In this document: piece after piece, positions 44,870-52,170 of the stretch | How the letters are laid out: each line of letters starts with the position of its first letter | How positions within the stretch are numbered: position 1 is the first letter of the stretch | From: JACVRW01 sp963850205 | Lineage (GTDB): Bacteria; Actinomycetota; Thermoleophilia; Solirubrobacterales; Thermoleophilaceae | Assembly: GCA_963850205.1 (NCBI GenBank) | Contig: CAWKKJ010000013.1 | Span: 62,001-126,000, forward strand | Reading direction: 5' to 3' | DNA: 64,000 nucleotides | The notes under the pieces: model-generated | What the model was told of the DNA's origin: nothing | Database searches by the model: none | What the model saw: only the letters and a program-made list of their open reading frames with translations | Position numbers and translations under genes: made by a program

Positions 44870-46177
44870 ATGGCCGTCCTTCGCGAATCGGCGCTCTTCG
44901 ACCGGGGCGTGATCGCCGAGATCCAGCGCGCCGCCCGCGAGGGCATCTACGACATCCGCGGCTTCGGGGCAAAGCGGGCCGTGCCCCACTTCGACGATCT
45001 GCTGTTTCTCGGGGCCAGCGTGTCGCGCTACCCGCTCGAGGGCTACCGGGAGCGCTGCGACACCGACGTGGTGCTGGGCGACCGCTTCGCCAAGCAGCCG
45101 CTCCACCTCGACGTGCCGATCACGATCGCCGGCATGAGCTTCGGGGCGCTGTCCGCGCCGGCCAAGGAGGCGCTCGGGCGGGGCGCGAGCGCGGTGGGCA
45201 CGAGCACCACCACCGGCGACGGCGGCATGACACCTGAGGAGCGCGAGCACTCCAGCCTGCTCGTCTACCAGCTGCTGCCCTCGCGCTACGGGATGAACCC
45301 GGACGACCTGCGTCGTGCGGACGCCATCGAGATCGTGATCGGCCAGGGGGCCAAGCCCGGCGGCGGGGGGATGCTCCTGGGCCAGAAGATCTCCGACCGG
45401 GTGGCCGAGATGCGCGACCTGCCCAAGGGGATCGACCAGCGCAGCGCCTGCCGCCATCCCGACTGGACCGGTCCCGACGACCTGGAGATCAAGATCGGCG
45501 AGCTGCGCGAGATCACCGATTGGCAGAAGCCGATCTTCGTGAAGGTGGGAGCCAGCCGTCCGAACTTCGACGTCGCGCTGGCGGTCAAGTCAGGGGCCGA
45601 CGTGGTGGTGCTCGACGGCATGCAGGGCGGCACGGCCGCCACCCAGGAGGTGTTCATCGAGCACGTGGGGATCCCCACGCTGGCCGCCATCCCGCCCGCC
45701 GTGGAGGCCCTCCAGGAGCTGGACATGCACCGCAAGGTGCAGCTGGTGGTCTCCGGCGGCATCCGCTCGGGAGCCGACACCGCCAAGGCGCTGGCCCTCG
45801 GCGCGGACGCCGTGTCCATCGGCGTGGCGGCGATCGTCGCGCTGGGCGACAACTCGCCCGAGCACGAGGAGGGCTACCGCGAGATCGACACCTCGGCCGG
45901 CTACTACGACGACTGGCACGAGGGACGCGACCCCGCCGGCATCTCAACCCAGGACGACGAGCTGGCAGCCCGTTTCGACCCCGAGCTGGGCGGCCGGCGC
46001 CTGGCCAACTACCTGCGGGCGATGGTGCTGGAGACCCAGACACTCGCGCGCGCGTGCGGCAAGTCGCACGTGCACAACCTGGAGCCGGAGGACCTGGTGG
46101 CGCTCAGCGTGGAGGCGGCGGCGATGGCCCGGGTGCCGTTGGCCGGGACGAGCTGGATCCCGGGACGAGACGGGTGA
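44870..46177 (+). CDS. FMN-binding glutamate-synthase-like subunit, set 1, without Fe-S cysteines (MgsC/GlxD-like)
   Basis: A 435-residue TIM-barrel protein like the synthase domain of glutamate synthase, which joins ammonia or an amine to 2-oxoglutarate. It has ITIAGMSFGALSAPAKEALGRGAS, the FMN and substrate loops VVLDGMQGGTAAT and VVSGGIRSGADTAKALALGADAVSIG, and the C-terminal AMARVPLAGTSW. The segment that holds the [3Fe-4S] cluster reads GYYDDWHEGRDPAGI (near residues 344-358), where set 2 has GQCYHCHTGRCPVGI. All three cysteines are replaced. Either it works without the cluster or has another role. Confidence 0.87.
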   Translation: MAVLRESALFDRGVIAEIQRAAREGIYDIRGFGAKRAVPHFDDLLFLGASVSRYPLEGYRERCDTDVVLGDRFAKQPLHLDVPITIAGMSFGALSAPAKEALGRGASAVGTSTTTGDGGMTPEEREHSSLLVYQLLPSRYGMNPDDLRRADAIEIVIGQGAKPGGGGMLLGQKISDRVAEMRDLPKGIDQRSACRHPDWTGPDDLEIKIGELREITDWQKPIFVKVGASRPNFDVALAVKSGADVVVLDGMQGGTAATQEVFIEHVGIPTLAAIPPAVEALQELDMHRKVQLVVSGGIRSGADTAKALALGADAVSIGVAAIVALGDNSPEHEEGYREIDTSAGYYDDWHEGRDPAGISTQDDELAARFDPELGGRRLANYLRAMVLETQTLARACGKSHVHNLEPEDLVALSVEAAAMARVPLAGTSWIPGRDG

Positions 46178-46194
46178 GCGCCGGCCGCTGCCGA

Positions 46195-46269
46195 AACTTC
46201 ATGAGGTTGTGCGCGCTGGATTCGCCAAACCTCATGCGCAGTGGCGGGATGCGGTTCCGCATGAGCTTT
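46195..46269. repeat. AACCTCATGC inverted repeats, second locus (REP-like)
   Basis: AACTTCATGAGGTT (46195-46208) is followed by AAACCTCATGC (46227-46237) and GCATGAGCTTT (46259-46269), which pair with one mismatch around a 21-nt loop. The half-site and the loop end TTCCGCATGAG match the array at 9702-9772. Both arrays begin within 70 nt of an operon's stop codon. Confidence 0.6.
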
Positions 46270-46345
46270 CTGCACCCGCGGCCCCTTACCCCGCAGCCGT
46301 TGCCGTCCGGACGCCGCCGCCAAGGCAACTTCGCCCAGAGCGGCC

Positions 46346-46382
46346 GGCGATGGCCCAGGTGCCGTTGGCCGGGACCAGCTGG
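46346..46382 (+). repeat. 37-bp copy of the 3' end of the set 1 FMN-subunit gene
   Basis: This segment matches 46120-46156 at 35 of 37 positions and still reads AMAQVPLAGTSW in one frame, against AMARVPLAGTSW in the gene. Sequence on either side is not similar. It is a remnant of a duplication or of a lost third paralogue. Confidence 0.7.
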
Positions 46383-46465
46383 GTATGGGGCCGGCCGAGG
46401 GTGGAAACTTCCCTCGGAGCGCCGGGCCGGGGGATCGTGGGAGCTTTTGCGCCGTGAGCGATGAG

Positions 46466-46508
46466 AACCTCCCGCAGGCCGCAAGGGCCCGATCCTCTGG
46501 GAGGTTTT
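46466..46508 (+). terminator. Terminator-like hairpin upstream of the sarcosine oxidase operon
   Basis: AACCTCCC (46466-46473) and GGGAGGTT (46499-46506) pair and are followed by TT. The 25-nt loop is long and itself has GGCCGCAAGGGCCC that may fold. It could end read-through from set 1. Confidence 0.45.
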
Positions 46509-46594
46509 CGATGACGCAACCCCCGTGCCCCGCCGCTGTGGACGTTCGGGTTTGCCGCCGTCGCCGTTCGGCGTCGAACGCCCGGCCCGCTTCC

Positions 46595-46623
46595 TTGCGG
46601 CTTTGTACCTATTTGTCTAGCAT
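46595..46623 (+). promoter_or_regulatory. Promoter of the sarcosine oxidase-type operon
   Basis: TTGCGG (46595-46600) and TAGCAT (46618-46623) are separated by exactly 17 bp, the best -35/-10 pair in the window. A GGAGG ribosome site follows in the leader before ATG 46647. Confidence 0.6.
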
Positions 46624-46646
46624 GCACCAGCGGAGGCCTGTCGCCC

Positions 46647-46985
46647 ATGTCCTACGTCCTCACCTGTCCGAACTGCGGTCCCCGCGAGGTCACGGACTTC
46701 AGCTTCGGCGGTGAGGTGAACCCGCGGCCAAAGGCTCGCCCCACCGAGCGCGAGCTCGGGTCCTACAACTACTTCCGCAGGAACGTGGCCGGCGTCCAGC
46801 GTGAGTGGTGGAACCATCGCTCCGGCTGCTCGGCCTGGTTTCTGGCCGAGCGCGATACGCGCACGAACGAGGTGCTGTGGACGGAGCTTCCCGACGCTGC
46901 GGCCAGCGCGGACGGCGCGGGCCCGGCCGCCCCCGGCGCGGGACAACCAGGCGGAGCGGGCGGCGTTCCCGGGGGGGCCGCGTGA
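46647..46985 (+). CDS. soxD: Sarcosine oxidase delta-type subunit
   Basis: A 112-residue small subunit. The zinc site is formed by CPNCG (residues 7-11) and the distant WWNHRSGC, as in heterotetrameric sarcosine oxidase delta (and MgdB of N-methylglutamate dehydrogenase). NPRPKARPTERELGSYNYFRRNVAGVQREWW is the family core. The last ~25 residues are Gly/Ala/Pro-rich and not conserved. Its stop overlaps the GTG of the alpha gene. Confidence 0.9.
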   Translation: MSYVLTCPNCGPREVTDFSFGGEVNPRPKARPTERELGSYNYFRRNVAGVQREWWNHRSGCSAWFLAERDTRTNEVLWTELPDAAASADGAGPAAPGAGQPGGAGGVPGGAA

Positions 46986-49858
46986 CCCGGCTTCCCGAGC
47001 GGGCCGGCGAGCGGATCGACCGCTCTCGGACGGTGCGCTTCTCCTTCGACGGCAAGCTGGTGGAGGCGCTGGAGGGTGACACGATCGGCTCCGCGCTCTA
47101 CGCAGCCGGCCAGCGCACCTTCTCACGCAGCTTCAAGTACCACCGCCGCCGCGGCCTGATGTGCTGCGCCGGCCAGTGCCCCAACTGCATGGTCCAGGTC
47201 GAGGACGCGCCCGGCGTCCGGGCCTGCACCGAGCCCGTGCGCGAGGGCATGAGCGTGGTGCACATGAACGCCACGCCCTCGCTCGACTTCGACGTGATGC
47301 GGGCCACCGACCTGATGGGCACGCCGTTCACCCCGCCCGGCTTCTACTACAAGACCTTCATCCGCCCGCGGCGCCTGTGGCCGCTCTACGAGAAGGTGCT
47401 GCGGTCGGCCGCCGGCCTGGGCAAGCTGCCCCGCTCGCGGCGCGAGCGCGAGTGGCGCACCGAGTACCGCCGCCGCCACGCCGACGTGCTGGTGGTGGGC
47501 GGCGGAGCCGCCGGGCTGGCCGCCGCCACGGCCGCTGCGGAGCTGGGCGCGGACGTGGTGCTCGCCGACGAGGGCCCGGAGCCGGGCGGCCGGCTGCTGG
47601 CGGAGGGCGGTCACGAGTACGCGCGCGAGCTGACCGAGAGGGCCAGCTCCGCCGGCGTGGAGCTCCTCACCAGCGCCCCGGCCCTGGGCGCCTTCGACGG
47701 CCTCGTGCCCGTGTGGCAGGGCGACACGCTGCACCAGGTGCGGGCGAGGCGCCAGGTGTACGCCACCGGCGCCATCGAGCAGCCGCTGCTCTTCAGCGGC
47801 AACGACCTTCCCGGGGTGATGCTCTCGGGTGGCGCCCGCCGGCTGCTGTCGCTGTACTCGGTGCAGCCCGGTGCGCGGGCGGCCGTGGCCACCGTGAGCG
47901 ATCGCGGGCTGGAGGCCGCTCTGGCCCTGCAGGACGCCGGCGTGGAGCTGGCCTGCGTGGCCGACCTGCGCAGCGGCGCGGCGACGCCACCGGCGCTGGA
48001 GCTGGCGCGGCGGGGGGTGGAGATCCAGCACGGCGCCACCGTGCTGGAGGCGCGCGGCCGCAGCCACCTCCAGGGCGTGGTGATCGGCGCCCCGGGCGCC
48101 GCCGAGGGCTCCAACGGCGACCGTGCGGTGGCCTGCGACCTCCTGGTGGTCTCCGGCGGCAGCGCCCCCGCCACCTCGCTGCTCACCCAGGCCGGAGCCC
48201 GCACGGGCTACGACACCGAGCGCGGCCTGTTCGCGCTCACCGAGCTGCCGGAGGACCTGCTGGCGGCCGGCGAGGTGACCGGGCAGGGCGAGCTGGACAC
48301 GGCCGAGCTGTCCGGGGCCGTGGCCGGGGCGGAGGCCGCGCACTCGCTCGGGCTGGGCGACGCCGCCTCGCGCGAGCGGGCCGCCGAGGGGATCGACCGC
48401 CTGGAGGGCCGGCGCCCCGGCCCGGACGAGTCGGCGGTGCCGCCGGCCCGCACGGGCGAGCGCAAGGGCAAGTGCTTCGCCTGCCTGTGCGAGGACGTGA
48501 CCGCGAAGGACATCCACCTGAGCGTGGAGGAGGGCTACGACTCGATCGAGCTCTCCAAGCGCTACACCACCACCACCATGGGCCCCTGCCAGGGGCGCAT
48601 GTGCCAGCTGCCGGCGATCCGCCTGATGGCGGAGGAGACCGGCCAGAGCCTGGAAGAGGTGGGCACCACCACCGCTCGGCCGCCCTGGCAGGCCGTGCCG
48701 ATGGGCGCGCTGGCCGGGCGGCCCTTCGAGCCGGCCAAGCGCTCCTCGATCCACGGCCGCCACCGCGAGCTGGGCGCGAATGTGCTGTGGGCGGGCGACT
48801 GGCGCCGGGCCTACGACTACGGCGACGCCCGCGGCGAGGCGCTGGCGGTCCACGAGTCGGCGGGTCTGATCGACGTCTCCACCCTGGGCAAGCTGATCGT
48901 CCGGGGGCCCGACGCGGGCGAGTTCCTCGACCGGCTCTACCCCAACCGCTTCTCCAACCTGAAGCCCGGGCGCATCCGGTACGGGGTGATCGCCAGCGAT
49001 GCCGGCCGCATCATGGACGACGGCACGATCTGCCGGCTCGACGACGACTCCTACTACGTGACCACCACCTCCAGCGGCGCCGGCGCCGTGTACGACTGGT
49101 TCTCCTGGTGGCTGGCCGACTGGCGCCTGGGCGTGCACCTGACCGACGTGACCCAGGGCCTGGCCGCCGTCAACCTGGCCGGGCCCAAGGCGCGGGAGAT
49201 CATGTCGGCGGTCACCGATCTCGACTGCTCGAGCGAGGCCTTCACCTACCTCGACGGCAAGCAGGGGGCGGTCGCGGGAGTGCCCGCGCTGATGCTGCGC
49301 ATCGGCTTCGTGGGCGAGGTGGGCTACGAGATCCACTTCGCCGCCGCTCACGGCGAGCACGTCTGGGACGCGCTGCTGGAGGCCGGCGCCCAGCACGGCC
49401 TGCGCCCCTTCGGCCTCGAGCCCCAGCGTCTGCTGCGCCTGCAGAAGATGCACGTGCTGATCGGACAGGACACCGATTCGGAGTCCACCCCCTTCAGCGC
49501 GGCGATGCCCTGGATCGTCAAGCTCGACAAGGACCAGGACTTCATCGGCCGCTGGGCCCTCGAGCGCGCCGCCGAGGAGCCGCCCGAGACCGCGCTGGTG
49601 GGCTTCACGCTGCCCGATGGCCAGGTGCCCACCGAGGGCGCGGTGGTGCTCACCACGGGCGGCGACGGGCAGGTGGGCCAGGTGACCAGCGCCCGCCACT
49701 CGCCCCAGCTCGGCGGCGTGATCGGGATGGCCTGGGTGCCGTCCGGGCTGGCCGAGGAGGGGACCGACATCACGATCTCCGACGAGGGCCGCCGGCTGCA
49801 GGCCCGGGTGGTCACCAAGCCCTTCTACGACCCCGAGGGCGAGGTGCTCCGCTCGTGA
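46982..49858 (+). CDS. soxA: Sarcosine oxidase alpha-type subunit (or N-methylglutamate dehydrogenase large subunit)
   Basis: A 958-residue subunit from GTG 46982. N-terminal Fer2-like domain with MCCAGQCPNC (near 60-69); NAD-binding Rossmann domain with LVVGGGAAGLAAA (near 170-180); a cysteine-rich segment CFACLCEDVT and GPCQGRMCQ (near 497-545); and a C-terminal folate-binding GCV_T domain (GLIDVSTLGKLIVRGPDAGEFLDRLY onward) that accepts the methyl carbon as methylene-THF. Order and length match TSOX alpha. The enzyme oxidatively demethylates sarcosine, dimethylglycine or N-methylglutamate; the substrate cannot be told from this chain. It overlaps delta and gamma genes by four bases each. 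Confidence 0.92.
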   Translation: MTRLPERAGERIDRSRTVRFSFDGKLVEALEGDTIGSALYAAGQRTFSRSFKYHRRRGLMCCAGQCPNCMVQVEDAPGVRACTEPVREGMSVVHMNATPSLDFDVMRATDLMGTPFTPPGFYYKTFIRPRRLWPLYEKVLRSAAGLGKLPRSRREREWRTEYRRRHADVLVVGGGAAGLAAATAAAELGADVVLADEGPEPGGRLLAEGGHEYARELTERASSAGVELLTSAPALGAFDGLVPVWQGDTLHQVRARRQVYATGAIEQPLLFSGNDLPGVMLSGGARRLLSLYSVQPGARAAVATVSDRGLEAALALQDAGVELACVADLRSGAATPPALELARRGVEIQHGATVLEARGRSHLQGVVIGAPGAAEGSNGDRAVACDLLVVSGGSAPATSLLTQAGARTGYDTERGLFALTELPEDLLAAGEVTGQGELDTAELSGAVAGAEAAHSLGLGDAASRERAAEGIDRLEGRRPGPDESAVPPARTGERKGKCFACLCEDVTAKDIHLSVEEGYDSIELSKRYTTTTMGPCQGRMCQLPAIRLMAEETGQSLEEVGTTTARPPWQAVPMGALAGRPFEPAKRSSIHGRHRELGANVLWAGDWRRAYDYGDARGEALAVHESAGLIDVSTLGKLIVRGPDAGEFLDRLYPNRFSNLKPGRIRYGVIASDAGRIMDDGTICRLDDDSYYVTTTSSGAGAVYDWFSWWLADWRLGVHLTDVTQGLAAVNLAGPKAREIMSAVTDLDCSSEAFTYLDGKQGAVAGVPALMLRIGFVGEVGYEIHFAAAHGEHVWDALLEAGAQHGLRPFGLEPQRLLRLQKMHVLIGQDTDSESTPFSAAMPWIVKLDKDQDFIGRWALERAAEEPPETALVGFTLPDGQVPTEGAVVLTTGGDGQVGQVTSARHSPQLGGVIGMAWVPSGLAEEGTDITISDEGRRLQARVVTKPFYDPEGEVLRS

Positions 49859-50611
49859 GCCTCGGGTTTCTCTCACCCGGCCCGGAGGCCCTGGCCCGCA
49901 GCCCCATGGAGCGCGAGGCGCTGGCCGCCGGCGCCCGGATCGAGCGCCAGGGTGGCTGGAACGTGGCCGTGGGGTTCGGCGGCGGCGCCCCGGAGCGCGA
50001 GCGCTGCCGCTCCTCGGTGGGCTTCGCCGACCACTCGCACCTGGGCAAGATCGAGCTGCAGGCCGGGGCCGCCGAGCTGGCCGAGCTCACCCACGGCGCG
50101 ACGCTCGAGCTGGGCCGCGCCGTGCGGGCCGACGGGGCCTGGTGGTGCCCCTACACCCCCGAGCGCGCCCTCGTGCTGTGCGAAACCGAGGCCGCCGCCG
50201 ACCTTCTCGAGCGCTTGAGCGATGCCGCCCCGCCGGCGAGCGTGATCGACGTGACCGCCGTCTACGCGGCCCTCACACTGGTGGGGCCGCTCGTCCCGCG
50301 AGCTCTTCGCCCGCTTTACCGCCCTCGACCTGCGCGACGCGGTCACCCCGGTGCGGGGCTTTCGCCCGGGCTCGGTCGCGCGTGTGCCGGGGGCGATCCT
50401 CCGCGAGGACGAGGAGCGCTGGCTGATGCTGTTCGGGGCGGCGCTCGGCCGCTACGTGTGGACGGTGGTCGCCGATGCCGCCGGCCACCTCGGCGGCGGG
50501 CCGGTGGGCACCGAAGCGCTCGACCCGGTGGAAAAGCCGGGCAGAGACGATCGCTCCGGCGCGGGCCAGCCCGCGCCCTCGCGCACGACGGAGGCGACGC
50601 CCAGTGCGTGA
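49855..50611 (+). CDS. soxG: Sarcosine oxidase gamma-type subunit, split by a single-base frameshift
   Basis: About 251 residues if repaired. It starts at GTG 49855 with PMEREALAAGARIERQGGWNVAVGF and continues SSVGFADHSHLGKIELQAG. Near 50293 the frame changes: removing one base restores VGPLSRELFARFTALDLRD, then VRGFRPGSVARVPGAILRED in the other frame, ending at TGA 50611. Gamma is related to the GCV_T fold and stabilises alpha. It overlaps the beta gene by 8 bp. It is unclear whether the indel is real. Confidence 0.75.
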
Positions 50612-51821
50612 CCTGTTCCGCACCCGCCGCATGTGGCGCCGCCGCGGCGAGCTACGCGACAGCTACGACGTGGTGATCATCGGCGGCGGCTCCCACGGGC
50701 TCGCCGCCGCCTATTACCTGGCCAAGGACCACGGCATCGACAACGTCGCGGTGCTGGAGAAGAGCTACATCGGCTCCGGAGCGGCCGGGCGCAACACCAC
50801 GATCCTGCGCGCGAACTACAAGACGGTCGAGGGCGCCCGCTTCTACGACGCCTCGCTCAAGCTCTACGAGGGCCTCGGGGGCGAGCTCGACTTCAACCTG
50901 CTCTTCTCCCAGAACGGCCACCTCACCCTGGCCCACTCCGACCGCGCGATGTTCGTGATGGCCAACCGGGCCGAGGTCAACCGGCTGAACGGGATCGACT
51001 CCCGCCTGATCTACCCGGACGAGATCAAGGAGCTGGCGCCCGCCATGCAGGTGGACAACCCGGATGCGGTCTATCCCATCCAGGGTGCGCTGTATCACCC
51101 GCCCGGCGGGATCATCCGCCACGATGCGGTGGTCTGGGGCCTCGCCCGCGGCGCCGACCGGGGCGGCGCCGAGATCCACCCCTACACCGAGGTCACCGGC
51201 ATCGAGCGCAGCAACGGTCGGGTGAGCGGCGTGGAGACCAACCGGGGGCGGATCAAGGCCGACACGGTCCTCAACTGCACGGCGGGCTGGAGCAGCCAGA
51301 TCTGCGACATGGCCGGCGTGGAGCTCCCCATCACCACCCACATCCTCCAGGCCTGCGTGACCGAGCCGCTCAAGCCCCTGCTGGACGTGGTGATCGTCTC
51401 CTCCCAGATGCACGTCTACATCTCCCAGACCGATCGCGGCGAGTTCCTCATGGGCGCCGAGATCGAGCCCTGGACCACCTACCGCATGCAGGGCACGCTC
51501 AACTTCCTCCAGGAGGTGTCGCGGCACTCGCTCGAGCTGTTCCCGCAGCTGGAGCGCGCGCGCATCCTGCGCAGCTGGGCCGGCCTGTGCGACCTGAGCC
51601 CCGACTACAGCCCCATCCTCGGGGCCACCTCGGTGGACGGCTTCCACGTGAGCTCCGGCTGGGGCACGTACGGTTTCAAGGCCGCGCCGATCGTGGGCAA
51701 GACCCTCGCCGAGCTGGCCGCCACCGGGCGCACACCCGACCTGATCGCCCCCTTCGCGCTCGAGCGCTTCTACGAGGACAAGCTGGTCTCCGAGCTGGCC
51801 GCTGCCGCGGTGAGCCACTAG
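50604..51821 (+). CDS. soxB: Sarcosine oxidase beta-type subunit
   Basis: A 405-residue FAD/FMN oxidoreductase of the DAO family from GTG 50604. It has the dinucleotide motif VVIIGGGSHGLAAAYYLA (near 25-40), YIGSGAAGRNTTILRANY and PGGIIRHDAVVWG. The His in RHDAV is residue 173, the position at which, from memory, corynebacterial sarcosine oxidase beta carries covalent FMN. The end has SWAGLCDLSPDYSPILG and GWGTYGFKAAP. It holds the amine-oxidising site. Gene order delta-alpha-gamma-beta is unusual; beta-delta-alpha-gamma is the common one. Confidence 0.93.
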   Translation: MRDLFRTRRMWRRRGELRDSYDVVIIGGGSHGLAAAYYLAKDHGIDNVAVLEKSYIGSGAAGRNTTILRANYKTVEGARFYDASLKLYEGLGGELDFNLLFSQNGHLTLAHSDRAMFVMANRAEVNRLNGIDSRLIYPDEIKELAPAMQVDNPDAVYPIQGALYHPPGGIIRHDAVVWGLARGADRGGAEIHPYTEVTGIERSNGRVSGVETNRGRIKADTVLNCTAGWSSQICDMAGVELPITTHILQACVTEPLKPLLDVVIVSSQMHVYISQTDRGEFLMGAEIEPWTTYRMQGTLNFLQEVSRHSLELFPQLERARILRSWAGLCDLSPDYSPILGATSVDGFHVSSGWGTYGFKAAPIVGKTLAELAATGRTPDLIAPFALERFYEDKLVSELAAAAVSH

Positions 51822-51822
51822 A

Positions 51823-51988
51823 GATGCCTGCTCCCAAACCCCCGCACCCCTGGATGACACGCCATACCGTCGCTGGATCGCCACCCACGTCCTCGCCGAT
51901 AGTTCATTCACTATCGGCTTCGTCCGCGGTCGCCGCCCAGCTCGGTCTGGCGCGCCCCCAGGGGCACGCGGGTCCGGAAGCAGGCATC
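51823..51988 (+). ncRNA. Candidate structured leader RNA, copy 1
   Basis: Three nested perfect stems: outer GATGCCTGCT (51823-51832) with AGCAGGCATC (51979-51988), middle CCCCTGG (51847-51853) with CCAGGGG (51958-51964), inner GCCGATAGT (51895-51903) with ACTATCGGC (51910-51918). The 3' outer arm ends 2 nt before the ATG of the next gene. The same layout with different stem sequences occurs at 57069-57227, and the inner CGATAG...CTATCG core and some flanking bases are shared. The segment is also open as a 55-codon frame (51824-51991). A cis-acting RNA is the favoured reading, unproven. Confidence 0.4.
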
Positions 51989-51990
51989 TG

Positions 51991-52170
51991 ATGATGGACC
52001 CAAAGCGCGATGACACCCCCAGGGACGAGCAGGTCGAGTACGAGGAGTGCGACGTGCCCGAGGGGATGACCCTGGACGAGTACCGGCGCCGGCGCGCCGG
52101 AGAGGAGCCGCCGGAGCGTGTCTGGCTGCGCGGCTGGAGGCGGCCCAAGAAGCGGGAGGAGAGCAGATGA
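51991..52170 (+). CDS. 59-residue charged protein, unknown, coupled to fhs
   Basis: A short gene read MMDPKRDDTPRDEQVEYEEC, then a middle DVPEGMTLDEYRRRRAGEEP and a basic end WLRGWRRPKKREESR. It is acidic at the N-terminus and strongly basic at the C-terminus, with one Cys. Its TGA overlaps the fhs ATG (ATGA at 52167-52170), the coupling style used throughout this island, which supports it as real. It lies directly behind the candidate RNA. No family known. Confidence 0.6.
   Translation: MMDPKRDDTPRDEQVEYEECDVPEGMTLDEYRRRRAGEEPPERVWLRGWRRPKKREESR

Larger units (their letters stand above)
46178..46646. other. 469-bp gene-free gap with repeats, a copied gene end, a terminator and a promoter
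   Basis: No convincing gene lies here. Going left to right it holds a near-perfect palindrome AACTTCATGAGGTT (46195-46208), an AACCTCATGC inverted repeat, a 37-bp copy of the preceding gene's 3' end, a terminator-like hairpin and a good promoter for the sarcosine oxidase operon. Each is listed separately. Confidence 0.6.

Noticed and set aside
47123..49876. 917-codon open frame antisense to the alpha subunit gene
   Set aside because: A GC-bias shadow; composition is rich in Ala, Gly, His and Arg with no motif.
51823..51988. Glycine riboswitch, suggested by the sarcosine/one-carbon context
   Set aside because: The conserved glycine-riboswitch core is not recognisable; only a nested-stem architecture of unknown class can be claimed.
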